A stretch of 64,000 nt of DNA from Tanypteryx hageni (GCA_028673005.1 CM054113.1:206141504-206205503); one strand, 5' to 3'; shown: positions 43,191-56,074, counted from the stretch's first letter. A program made the numbers and translations. The notes: a model not told the origin generated them from the letters alone.

Positions 43191-45014
43191 ATTAAGTCGC
43201 TTAAAATACCTAACAAAATAATATTTTGCTTCCTCTGTGGCAATTGTATTTCACCAAGTTTCGTTAGAATAAGAATGTTAATATCAATCTCTCTATCGCA
43301 GTTTTTTTCTTTTTCATTATGGCTTTTGTTTTATTTATATTTTACGAATGTTATATTTGATGAGAGTACGGTCATGGAAAATCGTTTCCACAATTTAAAA
43401 ACTTTTAAAAGTTACATTTTTTTAAAACGTGCTTATTGGCGAAAAATTCAAAACTTTTGTTTGGATTCAACTCTATAAGGGCATAAACAATAACAGAGCT
43501 AAAAAGTTCCTTCATAAAACTATAGCTTGTACACATTTTTGTGAAAAAATTATTAAAGTGTCATCACTTTACACTTAAAAGATTTTATAAAACGTAAGCG
43601 CGTCTAGTTTTAACAGGCGCTATAATTCCTGTCACCGGTTATCCCGTTAAAAAGACCGAATTATGACTATTGTTAGGTGCTAATGCTCCAAAGATTATTA
43701 TCATATGGCGTCAGGCGGTATAAGTTACGAGCGCTTCGTTAGGACAGCATGAAGAGTCCACATCTGAAGTCAAATAGATATTCCGCACAATCGCGTATGC
43801 AGAAAAGCCTAGCCAAAGCAATTTTGAACCTCAAAACATGAGCGGGAAAAATATTTTTACGGCCATATTTTTTTAAACTACAAACACGAACAAGTTTCAA
43901 ACTACAAGAACTAGAGAGCTGAAAATTTTTGTTTTTGTAGATATAATGGAGAAACCTACAGATAAAATGAGATTTATTACCTAAGTGACATGAGTTCGAC
44001 TAGAGAAATTCCGAAAGTTGCGTTTTTTCCCCTAAGAAAAGCATTGCGCCATTTTTGTAAATTAATTTTGGGCACTTGCCCGTAAGCTAGAAAACTGAAA
44101 TTTTCAGTGATGCTAGACGGCTGCAATATCTATTAAGAATTATTGTTAGTTTTGCTTACACTGTCCTGGGTTCGACTCCAGATACCCCGGAATATCTCCC
44201 ATAAGATAGCATGGGAAAACGTAATCCAGTGTGTAGACCAATCTAATTAGTTTAGGAAGCTGAAATTTTGCAAGATTATAGAACTTTTCTCATAACCAAC
44301 TATAAAAATAAAAAATTTTAAAATTGTTAATTTTTAGGGGTTGTTTTAACCCCATTTGTACATTAAAGTTTAATAATTTTTATCTTGAAAACTATATGCT
44401 GTAGGTTCGAGTTATTGAAATCATTTTGTAGAAAATTATGCATAAAAAATGGTAATTTAAAAAAGTTCAAAAATTCTACCGTTAAAAATTCGCAATTGTT
44501 TAAACATATTTTTGAGGTTTGTGTATTATCAAATGTGCTACGAAGCTGAAATTTTTTTACCGGTTGATTTTGTGAAAAAACGAAATAAAAAATTATAAAA
44601 ATTTTGCTATTTTAATTTCTTTGGCTGTTAAAAATTCTTAAAGTTTAAACTAATAGATAAATGTTTAGGTATTTTGGGGCAAGCTAGGAAGCTGAAATTA
44701 AATTTCATGGATCATCTCCTCATTATATCCACAAGGGCTGCATAAAATGTTCCTAGCGGGTCGCAGAAGCTTGCCGGCCACGTGTTACAAAGCGAGTAGA
44801 AAATGGAATTAGCGGAGGAAACGTAGGACAGTAAAAAGGTCGGGAGGACGCGAATGAGAGGACTTTTAGTCTACACCCTCATCTGGACACGGTTACTACT
44901 TCATCGAGTAATACATCTCGACGTCCCCCTAAAGGAAAAACGTGGAAGCAAAGAAACATCGCGGAACAATAACATTTCAACGGATATTGCTTTTCGATTC
45001 GTTCTTCGGCTCCA
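43191..45014. other. No gene seen
   Basis: Strongly AT-rich. An isolated T-arm-like CTGGGTTCGACTCCAG at about 44164 lacks the rest of a tRNA. Confidence 0.5.
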
Positions 45015-45018
45015 TTAA

Positions 45019-45587
45019 CCCTCGCCACCTCCCTTAAAAAATTACGTCTTACCTCCATGTGGTCATTTTTGACCCCATCAGACAAAGCCTTCATTCCATT
45101 AATTCAAACATTTTATATTGCATATTTATCACTATTAGTAATGAATGATGGGTACACAATGAAAAAATACACTTTTACATTGGGTATTACCGTAAAAAAT
45201 AATACAAAATGATGACTGGGGAGTTCCCCAAGCCTCATCTTCCACCGCATAGCGGGGGTTTCGGTTGCTGTCAATGCTGCCAACGCATACATTGTAAATC
45301 GAAGTGATAATAATCCAAGGGTAAATGAATTTAGGAGTTATTAGTTGCTGCCATAATCAGAAACAATTATATAAGTATTAATTACTCCTATCAGTGGCCA
45401 TGTACGACCACAGGCAGAAAAATATTTGTATTTCAAGCGAAGGGATGACAAAAAAATTATGGTTGCATAAGCTACAAAGTTCTCTTTAGGCATTCATAAA
45501 ATATCAAAGGAATATCTCAATAGAAAAAAGTTATTAGAATTTTCTTGCTCCTGGGGTCAAAAAAGACCCCAAGGGAGGTGGCGAGGG
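45019..45587. mobile_element. piggyBac-type MITE (TTAA target)
   Basis: Terminal inverted repeats CCCTCGCCACCTCCCTT and AAGGGAGGTGGCGAGGG (17 bp, perfect) are flanked by TTAA on both sides (45015-45018, 45588-45591), the piggyBac target. Internal TTTTTGACCCC on the left and GGGGTCAAAAAAGACCCC on the right echo subterminal repeats. It is 569 bp with no transposase frame. Confidence 0.93.
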
Positions 45588-45591
45588 TTAA

Positions 45592-45954
45592 AAGGTTTCT
45601 GAGCGGTTAGAGGGAAGGGGAGATGGTCAGATATTTGCGAAGAATTTTCGCTCGGATGATTGGACATCGCGGCGGGATCCAAAGGAGACGACGAAAATTA
45701 CGCTAGACTAGACATTACAGTCTCGCCGACATGATGTTTCTTGTTTCGCCATTCTTCCGGATCGCCGCCCGAATAATCGGAACTAATCGAAAGAGAGCGT
45801 TAAAAAAAGAGAACTCCCTAGGAGGTGATAGAGAGACAGAATCGGAATAAAACGTAATGTGTTCGTGTGGATAGCGATTAAAGGAGAGGTTGACGAGTGT
45901 CAGGGAGGAGGCGATGAGCATTTCGAGAGCCCGGGAAAAGGCGGAGGAGGGATG
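45592..45954. other. No gene seen
   Basis: Mixed composition between the piggyBac-type MITE and a CT tract. Confidence 0.45.
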
Positions 45955-46910
45955 CTTCCAATTCGTTCCTCTCCGACCCCTTCTCCAGTATTCCTCGCCG
46001 CCCCTCCTCTCTCTCTTTCCCTATGCCATCCCTTCCACACCCACTAAACTTACTCCATTCCTCCTTCCGTGTGGAACGCGAGGCCATCGACCCATTCACC
46101 GCGCTCTCCCTCTCTCTCTTTCTTTCCCTCTCTCTCTCTCTCTTCCTCTCTCTTCCTCTCTCTCTCCCTCTTCTTCCCTCTTCCTCTCTCTCTCCCTCTT
46201 CCTCCCTCTCTCTCTCTCTCCCTATATATCTTTCTCTCTCTCACCGAGTAGCCCATCCCTGGGGTTTCAGCCGAGCTCCATCCAGCCTCCATTTCTCTAC
46301 CTCTCTTCCCTCACTCTCTTCCTCACTTTATCTTAATCTCTTTTCCACTCGTCTGTCTCTCCTCTCTGTCTTCTTTCTCTTCCTCCCTCTATACTTCTCT
46401 ATATTCTTTTCTCCCCCCCCTCTCTCTCTGATCCTACCTCTTTCTTTATTTTTCACTTGATCCTTCTCTCTTTTCCGCTATGTCTCTTCTCTTTGTCTTC
46501 CTCTCTTTTTTCCTCTCTTCCTCTGTTTTCCACTCTCATTCTCTTTCTTCCTCCCTTTCTTTTTTAATCCATCTCAGAGTTGGAAGAATGCTTTCTAGCC
46601 TCAATCTCACCCTAATAACGACCTCTATTTGTGTATCTGTCCATCTTTTAACTCTATTCCTCGTCTTTTCCGTGTCTTTTACTATCTTTCTATCTTTCCA
46701 CCCTCTCCATCGCACCTGAACCCCTATTTTCCTCTCTGCTTCTCTCTTCAGATCCTTTACCTCGCCGCTATCCTTCTCTCCCCCTCTCTCTTTTCCCCCT
46801 CTTTTCCGCTTAACCCCTTTCTCCCATAACTCTCTTAGCAACTTCTCTTTCGTTATATCTCCCATTTATCTTTCGCACCCTCCTATCTTCCACTTCTCTT
46901 CTTTCCTCTA
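45955..46910 (+). repeat. Pyrimidine-rich (CT) tract, about 950 bp
   Basis: Dominated by C and T on the plus strand, with dense CTCTCT at 46105-46245. Serine/leucine/proline-rich frames across it are composition artefacts. It is the longest skewed tract in the window. Confidence 0.9.
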
Positions 46911-48258
46911 AGTTCGGATATAAAAAGGATTTTGATAGAATTTTCCTCGCCTTATAAAGTCGAATTTATGCTGCAATTTTTTCTTTTCTCGCCGCTTCTC
47001 TATCTTTCTCTCTCTCTCTATCCTTCGTCATCCTCCTCCTCCACTCTGCCCATCCCGATGATTTCGAGTTTCAGCTATATCTCCCATGGGATTTCTGCTC
47101 GCTTTCGTCAAGGTCCCTTTTAAACTCGAGGTATTCACCAGAACGATTGGATCATCTATCTTGCATTGTTCAATAAAAAAATACTGGAGCTAAGAAAATT
47201 TTTGCCATTTGCTGCTGCTAGTTGACAGCATGCCAAGTAGATGCGATGAAGATCGTGAATATTCACTCGTTTGCCGTAAAAGATAAATTGATGGCTACGG
47301 TGATGTGATGGGGGAAAAGGTATAGAGTCCAGGGATTCCTCCGCCTTCGTGGTTAGCCGCTGAAAATCGTAGGAGAAGCTATCTTGTGGCAACCATATGG
47401 TTTGGGCTATGAGCCTTTCGTTCCATTACCAAGTACTGCTCGTAATTCTCGGATCAGTCGTACCGTGATTCTTCAGTGAGTTGAGGTTTTTGCGTGATTC
47501 CCTGTTTCTCCTCCAGTGTTTGGAATCGGCGACCGCCGAATGGCCGGCGAGGCTAAAATGCACATCTGCTTACGCCAACCGTTTTACGGCCGTAGGAATT
47601 AACTCGGACGCCTATTGGATTCGAGCCATATGGTTAGCTTGGTAATTCGTTTTCTGAATCGTGGGTGCGGATGAGCGGCGGGAGTACTTCTCGGCAGTTA
47701 TCTCCAATGTGCAAAAAGATGTGAATTTTACCGATATAACAGATTGTTTTCCTTCATCTCTCTCCTTGATCTATGATCCGACTATGCTTTCTTCTTTTTT
47801 GGAGATTAGAAAGGCGTGGACCTGCAATTCCTTGCAATGTAACTTCATCATACGAATCAAATTTCGTTAAATTCCCAAAACCCTATAAAATATAGGTGGT
47901 ACGGAGCGATTTACTTTCATTCGGGCATTTGTTTTTTTTTTGTTGCAGCGGAGTCATTAAAATTGCAAATTCATTCGGAAAATATTACGCCGCCGTCATT
48001 AATAAATAATTAAAAAACTATTATATTTACATATCATTCGCTACGCAAAAGATTGGAAATTCAGATTAATTTTTGTATAAATTTAACCTTAAAATTCACA
48101 ATAAATGTTTTATTTAGGTAATTATGCTGTCCCTGTTGATAATATATTTAAAATTAAACAATTTAAGAGCTAAAAAGGGTGAAATTTAAAATATTTTACG
48201 AGGTATGTATAACACTTTTTCAACGCAAGTATGGCAGTTAGAACATAGGGAAAGTAGG
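46911..48258. other. No gene confirmed
   Basis: A mixed-composition patch at 47290-47660 includes a plus frame behind a CTGTTTCTCCTCCAG acceptor-like site (47515) that stays open for about 40 codons, but no donor or family supports it. The rest is AT-rich. Confidence 0.4.
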
Positions 48259-48266
48259 ATCTAGAG

Positions 48267-48517
48267 CAGTGGTCGGCAACCTATGACCCGTGGGACAACG
48301 AGTGACCCGCCATCACGATTTGCGTGTCCCACAAAGATAAACAAACATATTCAGAAGAGTTCACGTTTTGAAAATAAAATAGTACTTCAATTACTAAATA
48401 TAGCTTATATAAACATCCAGGTTTGATTTTTCTATTCATTCAAATTTTTTAATCGACCCAACGCATTTCCCCAAAACCTTTAATTGACCCGCCATAAAAA
48501 AAGGTTGCCGACCTCTG
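48267..48517. mobile_element. hAT-type MITE with 8-bp target duplication
   Basis: Left end CAGTGGTCGGCAACCT and right end AGGTTGCCGACCTCTG (reversed CAGAGGTCGGCAACCT) are 15/16 inverted repeats. Flanks ATCTAGAG (48259-48266) and GTCTAGAG (48518-48525) match 7 of 8. Length 251 bp with an AT-rich core and subterminal GACCCG/GACCCGCC motifs. Confidence 0.9.
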
Positions 48518-48525
48518 GTCTAGAG

Positions 48526-50079
48526 TGAAGTTTTCATTGTTGATATAATTTTGAAGACCGACACAAATATATAAAATTAATCTCTTTCTTGCGGAAAAAA
48601 TCGTGTAATTAATTGTATCGCTAGTGCTGCATATTTCAACTAAGGAGGTTTGTTTATCTATCCCATCTAATACCCCATTTATCTGATTCTTCTTCTGACA
48701 TACAGGAACATTTTTGGATGGGTTGCAGGCATGCCATGCGGACACGAAACCGTACACTGAATAAATCTCAACCGAATCAAAATTAACGGGGGCATAAATG
48801 ATTCGCTCGTTCAACCTTGTAAAAATTTCTTTGTGAAGGATTTTAATTCTTTCGAAAATATAATATTTATTAGCACGCTAATAGGATTACTCTGTAATTA
48901 TTTTTTATTTATTATATTTTAATTCCGGAATCAATTTAGACTTCCGTGTCTTAACACCACCTTATTCTTTCATTAGTTTAACAATGCGTATTTTGCTCTT
49001 AAATGCTAATGAAAGCCAAATTTCATGAATCCAAATAAAATTCCCGGAAATTCCCGGTCGAGATTATTTTCAGAGAGAAAGTCAATAATATTTGGAATTC
49101 CGATGGAAAATTGCTACCAGGAATGAGTCGCGAAGCGTCCTTCACTTACTCGCGTACATCATCTCCGCTCCGATGCTCGAAAGAAAATTCGATATTTATG
49201 GAAATGGAGTTTCGCGATAACTTAGTATTTATAACTTCCATTTCCACATTCCGCTTTATTTTCTAATAGAGAAAAAAATTAGAACGAAAAATTAATAAAC
49301 TCTATTCCTTATATTTTTATTCGGCCGAACCATTTTCGTAGCAGCCGAGCCATTAAAAAAAACAATAAAATCAATTCATCAAGTTTCGTTACGTCCGGAA
49401 AATTCCACGAACCCTTCGAACTGTAGAAACGCAAACTGACTTTTTCCTGAGGGGGTTTAGTAAAAAAAAACAAATCAGGAACCGGAAAAAAAGATTACAG
49501 TTATCAAAATCGGAATAACCTGAATTCTAAGAGAGTGAGGACTACACCAGGTTTCCTCGAGCATGGAGATGGTCCGAACCGAACCACTTCGAGAAACGTG
49601 GTCGCAGACGTGGAATGACCGTCGAAAAAAACACGGGAACCGTTGAAAAACGGTCCTCATTGGGAAAACCATCCCCAAAGCATCGTTTACCTTCAGTACG
49701 TTTTGATTCAAACGAGCGAGCCATTCATCGCGTTATCTCCTCGAGGAACACGCGCATTGGAACGGAGCCAGTGCCGCGCACTATCCTTCCTTCGTCAATC
49801 AGCGATCACCTCCGATTATCATCAGCTTATATTCCCGAACGAGGCCAAATCCACCGCCAAAGGAGACTCAAAAGCCCGTGTTAAAGAGGAATGCATAAAA
49901 AATGATGACGGCGACAAAAAGGCGTGCGTTGACGCAAGCGAGCCACACTCCTCTCTCTCTCTCTCGTTGGAAGATGCTGTGAATGATCGTGATGCGACCC
50001 GGATAGAGGAGGAGGGCGTTGAACCCGTGCACCCAAGACGGACGGGAAGGAGGGAATGGAGGTCTGACACGGCGGAGGC
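48526..50079. other. No gene confirmed
   Basis: Includes the longest unexplained frame outside simple repeats, 152 codons on plus (49643-50101). It runs from a mixed region into a GA tract; no motif, no splice support, and no homology that I recognise. Confidence 0.35.
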
Positions 50080-50310
50080 AAGGAGAGAGAGAGAGAAATA
50101 GAGAGAAAGGGGAGAAAATGGAGAGGGAGGTGAAAGAGGTGAGAGAGAAAGAAAACAAGAGGGCGAAATAGGATGAGGAGATGGGATAAAATGGGGAAAT
50201 GGGAGATAAGGGAGAAAGGCTTTGGCAGGAAGTAACGGCAGGGAAGTGAGAAAATGGAGAATAGAGAGAAAGAGAGAGGTCAGGGACTAGAGGGCGAGTT
50301 AACGGATAGA
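50080..50310 (+). repeat. Purine-rich (GA) tract
   Basis: GAGAGA and GGGAGA-rich on plus for about 230 bp. Confidence 0.85.
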
Positions 50311-51020
50311 GCAAGGAAAAAAATTAAAATATATCATATGGAGGAATGTAGGAAGGTGAGATGTTAAGACGGACAGACAAAAATATTTATTTGGGTGAAA
50401 TTTAGGCTATACGGTTCCCTTCCGGCATTTAGCACTTCATTAAAATTAACAGCGCTGTATATTCTCAATTTAACACTTCGTCGGGAAAAAGGGCTAGGTT
50501 TTAACATTTAAAATAATTACAACCAAAGCGGATAAATATAATACTCCCCGATTACTATAAAAAAGTTGAGAAAACCAGAATCGAATTTCGGTCCCAATGC
50601 AGCTCTCGCCAGTTGGCACAATATTGCTCTACAATTGCCATGAAAATATCAGGAAAGCCCAACCTTTTCTGGCTGTTACAGAGACTTGCTGTGTCAATTA
50701 TATTTTAGCCTAACGGCGAGCTTGATTATTCCCTATTGAAGCCTACATCAGTGTTGATTCATCAATTGTAGAATCTAATACAAGTGAATCATCTCTGATG
50801 ACGACTGCTTTGTAACAAAATGCTCTTTTGGTTGTCCCAACCTTTTCCTGGCTATAGACGTAGCTTTTCATTTTGATTTCAAGCCTTAGGGCAAGCTCGA
50901 TAATTCTCCCTTGACAAATAATGCTATTTAAAACTAACGTATCAATGAGTAAGTTAGGCACGAAAGATATAATTTAATGTCATCAGTTCGATATTTTATT
51001 GGGTTAAAAAAACTGAGCGT
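50311..51020. other. No gene seen; internal related halves
   Basis: The segments 50645-50740 and 50840-50935 share CCCAACCTTTTC-TGGCT, AGCTTGAT and a TATTCCC/AATTCTCCC block. A diverged tandem duplication of about 195 bp is likely. No gene. Confidence 0.4.
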
Positions 51021-51330
51021 CCAAGAAGAATGAGAGGGAGATATACAAAATGTGATAGAAAAGAGACGAAGAGGAAGTGAAATAAAAATGTGAAGAAAAA
51101 AAGAAAGATAGGCGAAAGAAGGAGAGGGTAGAGAGCGAAGGGGCGAGGAGGAGAGAGGGAAATTATAGGATGGTTTTTGGCGGAGAAAGAAAAGGGAGGG
51201 AGACCATGAAGACGTTGGTACACTACGTTTAAAAGCGTGGCTGTGGAGGGTGAGGGATAGATGAAGAGAGAGAATGGGAGTGAGTGACATAGAGAGAGAG
51301 CGAGAGAGAGAGAGAGAGAGAGAGCGGCTG
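51021..51330 (+). repeat. Purine-rich tract with (GA)n core
   Basis: Mostly A and G. An almost pure GA run is at about 51289-51324. Confidence 0.88.
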
Positions 51331-51914
51331 CCGTGGAATGGGATCACTTGTGGGAGCGTTTCATACCTCTCCACCTCCCTTGAACTCCAGTCTTGGCAAT
51401 ATTGAGAGTTAAGTTCACGACGCCGGCATCATTTCGCGCCTTCCTTAAAGTTCACCGTTGGAAGAACTGCGAGACAAACAGTTTTATATATTTTGGATGA
51501 TGATAGTTGCTTCCATGAAATCTTTTTCAGTGGCACGCTGGCAGCATTGTAGATGGATAAACGTTATTAAAAATTAAGTCACATTTTGGGCATTAATGTA
51601 CAAACATTTAAAAAAACCAATGTAAAAACTAATACAATATATATTCCGTGTATTTTATTAATGTCAATTAAAAAAGTTAAGAAAAAAGTTTATAAATTGG
51701 CATAAAACCTTTAATTTTTAATTAATCGGATGCGTTAAGCTGGGTAGGTTGCGATTTATTGACCTAATTCAAACATTGTTACTTGGATTCCAGATGAAAA
51801 CGTAAATAATATCTGCTAAAACATACACATCAAAAATGAAAAAATACCCTCAGTAAAATTGTGAACGAGTGAGAAATTGACATATTAAGAGAATGCAAAA
51901 ATATGGATGAATAT
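51331..51914. other. No gene seen
   Basis: AT-rich, no features recognised. Confidence 0.5.
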
Positions 51915-52345
51915 TGATATTTGTACGGGGCACAAACATGGACGCTAAGGAAAAATTACATCAAATACTTGGAAAGCTTTGAAATGTGGACTTGGAGGAG
52001 AATGCTGAAGATAAAATGGACAGATAGGATGAAAAACGATGAAGTGCTTCGAAGAGTAGGAGAGAAGCAAATGATTATACATCCTATTAGAAAGAGGAAG
52101 GAAAACTGGGTTGGACATTACTTGAAGAGAGAGAGAGTATGATTAAAGACGTGTTAGAAGGAAAACTAGATGGGAAAATGGGAAGAGTTAGGAAAAGGTT
52201 TCAACTGATAGAGGATTTGAAAGGGAAAGAGAGTTATCAAGATATGAAGAGGACAGCGGAAAATAGGAGTACTTATATGGAGAACCAGGTTTAACCATGA
52301 ATAATCACGTACGTGTCTACGGACAGACTTCCTGTGATGATGATT
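51915..52345 (+). pseudogene. 3' remnant of a second, unrelated LINE (endonuclease-RT C-terminus)
   Basis: From 51921 a frame reads LYGAQTWTLRKNYIKYLESF, then EMWTWRRMLKIKWTDRMKND, VLRRVGEKQ and RKRKENWVGHYLKRE. It is then shifted (TGA at 52140), and continues in the next frame as IKDVLEGKLDGKMGRVRKRF and so on to a stop at about 52293. This is the well-known C-terminal block of endonuclease-reverse transcriptases (YG-E/QTW, FEMW-WRRML, VLRRV, W-GH). It ends near a GATGATGATTGAT tail. The RT itself is missing, and it is not related to the X/Y/Z LINEs. Confidence 0.85.
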
Positions 52346-53704
52346 GATATTTGATAAATTTAAATCGAAAAATACACTATTGAGGGCAATATTAAGCGGC
52401 ATTCCATAACAGGAGTAATAAAATACGTGTTCATAATAGTGAAAGATCTTATTTTGTTACTGACATAAAATATTTTTTAATTGAGCGCTACTCAAAAACG
52501 TAGAACTTTCTTATCATAAACAGATGTATGCAATATAAATTCTCGACAGGTCTTTTTACTTATTATTATACGTTTGATGCGCGTGAGTCCCTTCAAGAAT
52601 TACCACATAAATGATTTGTCCATCGAACGCGAGGAAGAAATCCTTAGAAATAGCTGACATCATAAAGACAGGTTATGAAGCAAGTAAGTTTTTAATGTCG
52701 TCGATCTTATATGACACGTAAATTATTATGGAGGAGCCGTAATGTTGCGTGCTATCCAGCAAATCGTCAAATGAGAGGTACTTTCGTCGTAACGCATTGT
52801 TTGAAAGGCAATTGAAGAGATGATGAATACAGAAAATGTATCCTTCGCGTCTACTGTGGCATGCAAATGGGTGAAGATAAATGTTTAAAACATCTTGGAT
52901 GGTTGGTGGTATTGGTTTTTTACTGTAGCTTCTCGATCGTACAAATTAAGAAAAGTAGATGGAAGCATTTATGATGGTAGACATTATTTTATTTTAGACG
53001 AAAACAACTCCTATAAAATCTCTATTAGAATGGCATTATTTCAAAATCATCGATAAACTAAGGAGTTGTGGAGAATATCCAGCGCTTAAAACAATTTCTA
53101 TTGGATTTATGGGTAAATTAGTTTGTTCAAATAAGGGACACACATGGTGGTAAAACTGTGTCCATTTACATAAGCGGGATGTGATATATCATTTCCATGC
53201 ATTCGCCTCGCCTCGGACTTGAGCGACTAGATCCTGTCTCACTTTCTCCCTTATCATGACCATTAGCTCCGTCACATATATTTATCCTACCCGAGTAATT
53301 ATTTTATCATCTGCGTCCTTACTTTTTCCACGTTCCGTCGTCGTGCGTTTTAATGCTCGAGCGCGTTTCCGAGTATTTTGCTCATTCTTCTTGATTCGTT
53401 TCTAAAGAGGTTATATTTCTCTACTCTCCTGACTACCGGTTCTTGAAATTTAAGAGATTTTTCATCTACTCAGTCATAAACGGAAGTGACAGCTTCGGAA
53501 AGAGAATCATCGTTTTGAAAATAATTTTTTTCTTTTTAGTAAGTTATTCACTCCATGCAACGAAGAAGTTTTTTTTTAAATAAAGCGTTCATAATCGTCA
53601 TACACAATGTGGTAACCATGGAAATTAATACATCACATTTTTTGTATGGGCGCTAAAAAAATTCTATTAGAAATTGTCATCGGGAACATAAATTCAAGTT
53701 TTCA
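52346..53704. other. No gene seen
   Basis: AT-rich, no motif-bearing frame. Confidence 0.5.
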
Positions 53705-53800
53705 GAAGTGTGGGTGGCTATGGTAGGGAGATGGCTACCGTATCTGTTTCCCAATGCTAAGGTCAAAGGTTATAATCCCGCTGCAGGCGTGGAATAAATG
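53705..53800 (+). repeat. tRNA-derived SINE head, decayed
   Basis: An A-box-like TGGCTATGGTAGGGAG (53714) and a B-box-like AAAGGTTATAATCCCG (53765) are about 50 bp apart, typical of a tRNA-derived Pol III promoter; TTATAA replaces TTCGAA in the B box. The downstream body is not clearly delimited. Confidence 0.4.
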
Positions 53801-54967
53801 AGTAACTTTGTTATAGATCAATCAGGATTCTCCTAAAGCCATAAAATGGTAGTGAAAACCTAATGCGCATTTCTCTTCTTATGTAATCTATTATCTGTGA
53901 ATTACCGCTGATGATGGCTGCCTTGTAGATGAAATTCTCATTCTTGTGAAGAACCTGGTTCACCAATTTGATCTTTCTCATGTGAATAACTAGCTTAATA
54001 ATTATTTGAATCATTGTTACTGTTTAATAGTCCTTTCAAAAAGGCCGCTGAAATGCTGTTTAAGAGTTAATTTAAAAAATAAAAAATAAACAGCAAACGC
54101 TATAACAACTTTCTTTTCTGAGTAAAATCGTAGTCATTATTCTTATGGAGACATTTGTCTGTTTCAGCAGTAAACCGAAAATTTTCCCATGCTGAAATTA
54201 TGATGACAGATATTGGTCTTGTATTCCGCTGTATTATCTGCAAGTATTTTGATAGCTTCAGGAACTATCACAGTAGCAAATGTCTCTAAACCTACTATCT
54301 CCCCTCGTCAAAATATTAATAAATTCCTAACTTACTTACGGCATCAATTAATCGGCCAAGTTTGCTGTCCGGGGCTAGACCGAAAAACAACGCCCCAAAC
54401 TATTATTAAAATATTTATTTAATTTGCGAGCCAGTGAATAAATATATTACAGTTTGTGCCATACATAAACAATTTCAATACAACGGAAATATTTTAGTTA
54501 TATATACGGCAAAATACCTACTCATGATTTGCCAGTTACCGCTCCTTCGCTTCAATGCCCGGGGCGATCGTCCCGCTCGCTTCTCTTTTCCTAGGGTAGC
54601 AATTGTATGTACGGTTGCACGGTTAACGTCAAATCACTCCATTAAAAAGATAACCCGCATGGAGAAGTTATTATGCTCTGGATAATAAACATCGAGGAAT
54701 AAAAAAACAAGTAACAAACCTATTTATGTTTCGAGATAAATTATACGCGATGACATCGACGAGTTTCACGCGCTTCATTATGCAGACTCCAACTCCGATT
54801 ATTCCAGCCTAGAGTTCATGTAGACAAAGTTTGAGAAACTTAGATTTATATGAAACTTCAATATACAAATATAAAGTCACCCCTACGTTGTTGCCTACAT
54901 CGTTGCGTCTCGACGCTTATCTCGTTGTCCAGGAATCAATTGATTTTTTTCATGCCAAAGGAAATGT
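53801..54967. other. No gene seen
   Basis: AT-rich. Short frames have no motifs. Confidence 0.5.
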
Positions 54968-55052
54968 AAACAAGAAGTCCAAACCAGGACTAATGCAAGC
55001 TGGTTTCCTGAAGTTGACGTCCCGAATTGATTACTTATATTGACAGGAAATG
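54968..55052 (+). repeat. Short dispersed repeat U, copy U2
   Basis: Matches the reverse complement of 33834-33918 over about 85 bp. Both copies end at CAGGAAATG. Unclassified. Confidence 0.7.
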
Positions 55053-55649
55053 TTTCAGAAGTGTTAGTCAGTCCAAGGAATTCTCATACAATAAATACCA
55101 TTTGTAGTTCATAGTTTATCAATGATAGAGAAAAATTGGAAAACAAATTAATAGAGCATTATCAAGTTTAAAATACTAAAAGCAATGTCAAAATCTCTTT
55201 CTGACAAAATTTGCATGTATTTTTTTAAATAAACGAATTTAATAAATGTTACTGTTTATACGCTAATATGTATGGATCAACTGTCCATTGCTGAAGGGCA
55301 GTCGAGAGGAAAAGAAAATAACCCAGTGGTTCACTCGTCTATGCTCAAGCCGAGTTCGGTAATAATTGTCTCCATAGCATCAATCCGATAAAATGCGATT
55401 TAAAACGCAAAAACGCTGTTTTAGTAGAAAGTCAAGAAAATACGATCAATTATCAAAATTCGGTGATAAGAATTAGAAACTACATTCTTTTTCCCTTAGA
55501 ACAGCACAACCCTCGCTCCGATATCACAATTTTAAGATATTTTAAAGTATTGAAGAAAACATCTATGCACGATGGATTTGAGACTTCCTATGTAAAACGA
55601 ATAGGGAAAACTTTCCTGGAATCAAACCCGGAACTTCAATCTTCGCGAA
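55053..55649. other. No gene seen
   Basis: AT-rich. A B-box-like GGGTTTGATTCCAGG lies on the minus strand at about 55617-55635, adjoining the next repeat. Confidence 0.4.
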
Positions 55650-55815
55650 ATAAAATATAGCCCGGAGGTGAGCCCTGGCAGCACGAGCCTCATAGTAAGT
55701 TTCATGAAATTCGGTCCATTGGTGCCAAAGTTGTTACAAGGGGACACACATACACACACACAGACAGGACCATTTCATAAGGCTATGTTTCCTTTGGAAA
55801 CCAGCCTAAACAAGT
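55650..55815 (+). repeat. LINE/SINE 3'-like repeat with CA run
   Basis: Contains CATGAAATTCGGTCCATTGG, then GGGACACACATACACACACA and CAGACAGGACC. This is the insect retroelement 3' style (ATCGGTCC..., then ACACACAGACAG). A related copy is at 56075-56310. Confidence 0.5.
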
Positions 55816-56074
55816 AGTTCCGGAAAGAACTAATCCGCCTACTTTCCTTTCAATACAGTTTTAATACATAACAAGTAGGGGTGTACAGGGGTGTACAGGT
55901 TTCCCGTGGTACAGATGTGCTTTTCGTGAAATTCGTCGCAGTACAATCCTATACTAATGTATTTGCTTTGAAATCAGAAAATTAATTTTCTTTTTATTGT
56001 GGTAGCCCTGCTTTCTATATCTATACTAAACGTCATGATTTTGTTATTTTATGTTGCATGCTTACTTCATACAA

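Noticed and set aside
44150..44200. T-arm-like CTGGGTTCGACTCCAG
   Set aside because: No matching acceptor strand or A box at tRNA spacing.
46023..46460. S/L/P-rich plus frames up to 148 codons
   Set aside because: Composition artefact of a CT tract.
47515..47645. Open plus frame after an acceptor-like CTGTTTCTCCTCCAG
   Set aside because: No donor, ends in a stop, no family recognised; may be repeat-derived.
49643..50101. 152-codon plus frame
   Set aside because: No motif and it runs into a GA tract; kept only as a note.
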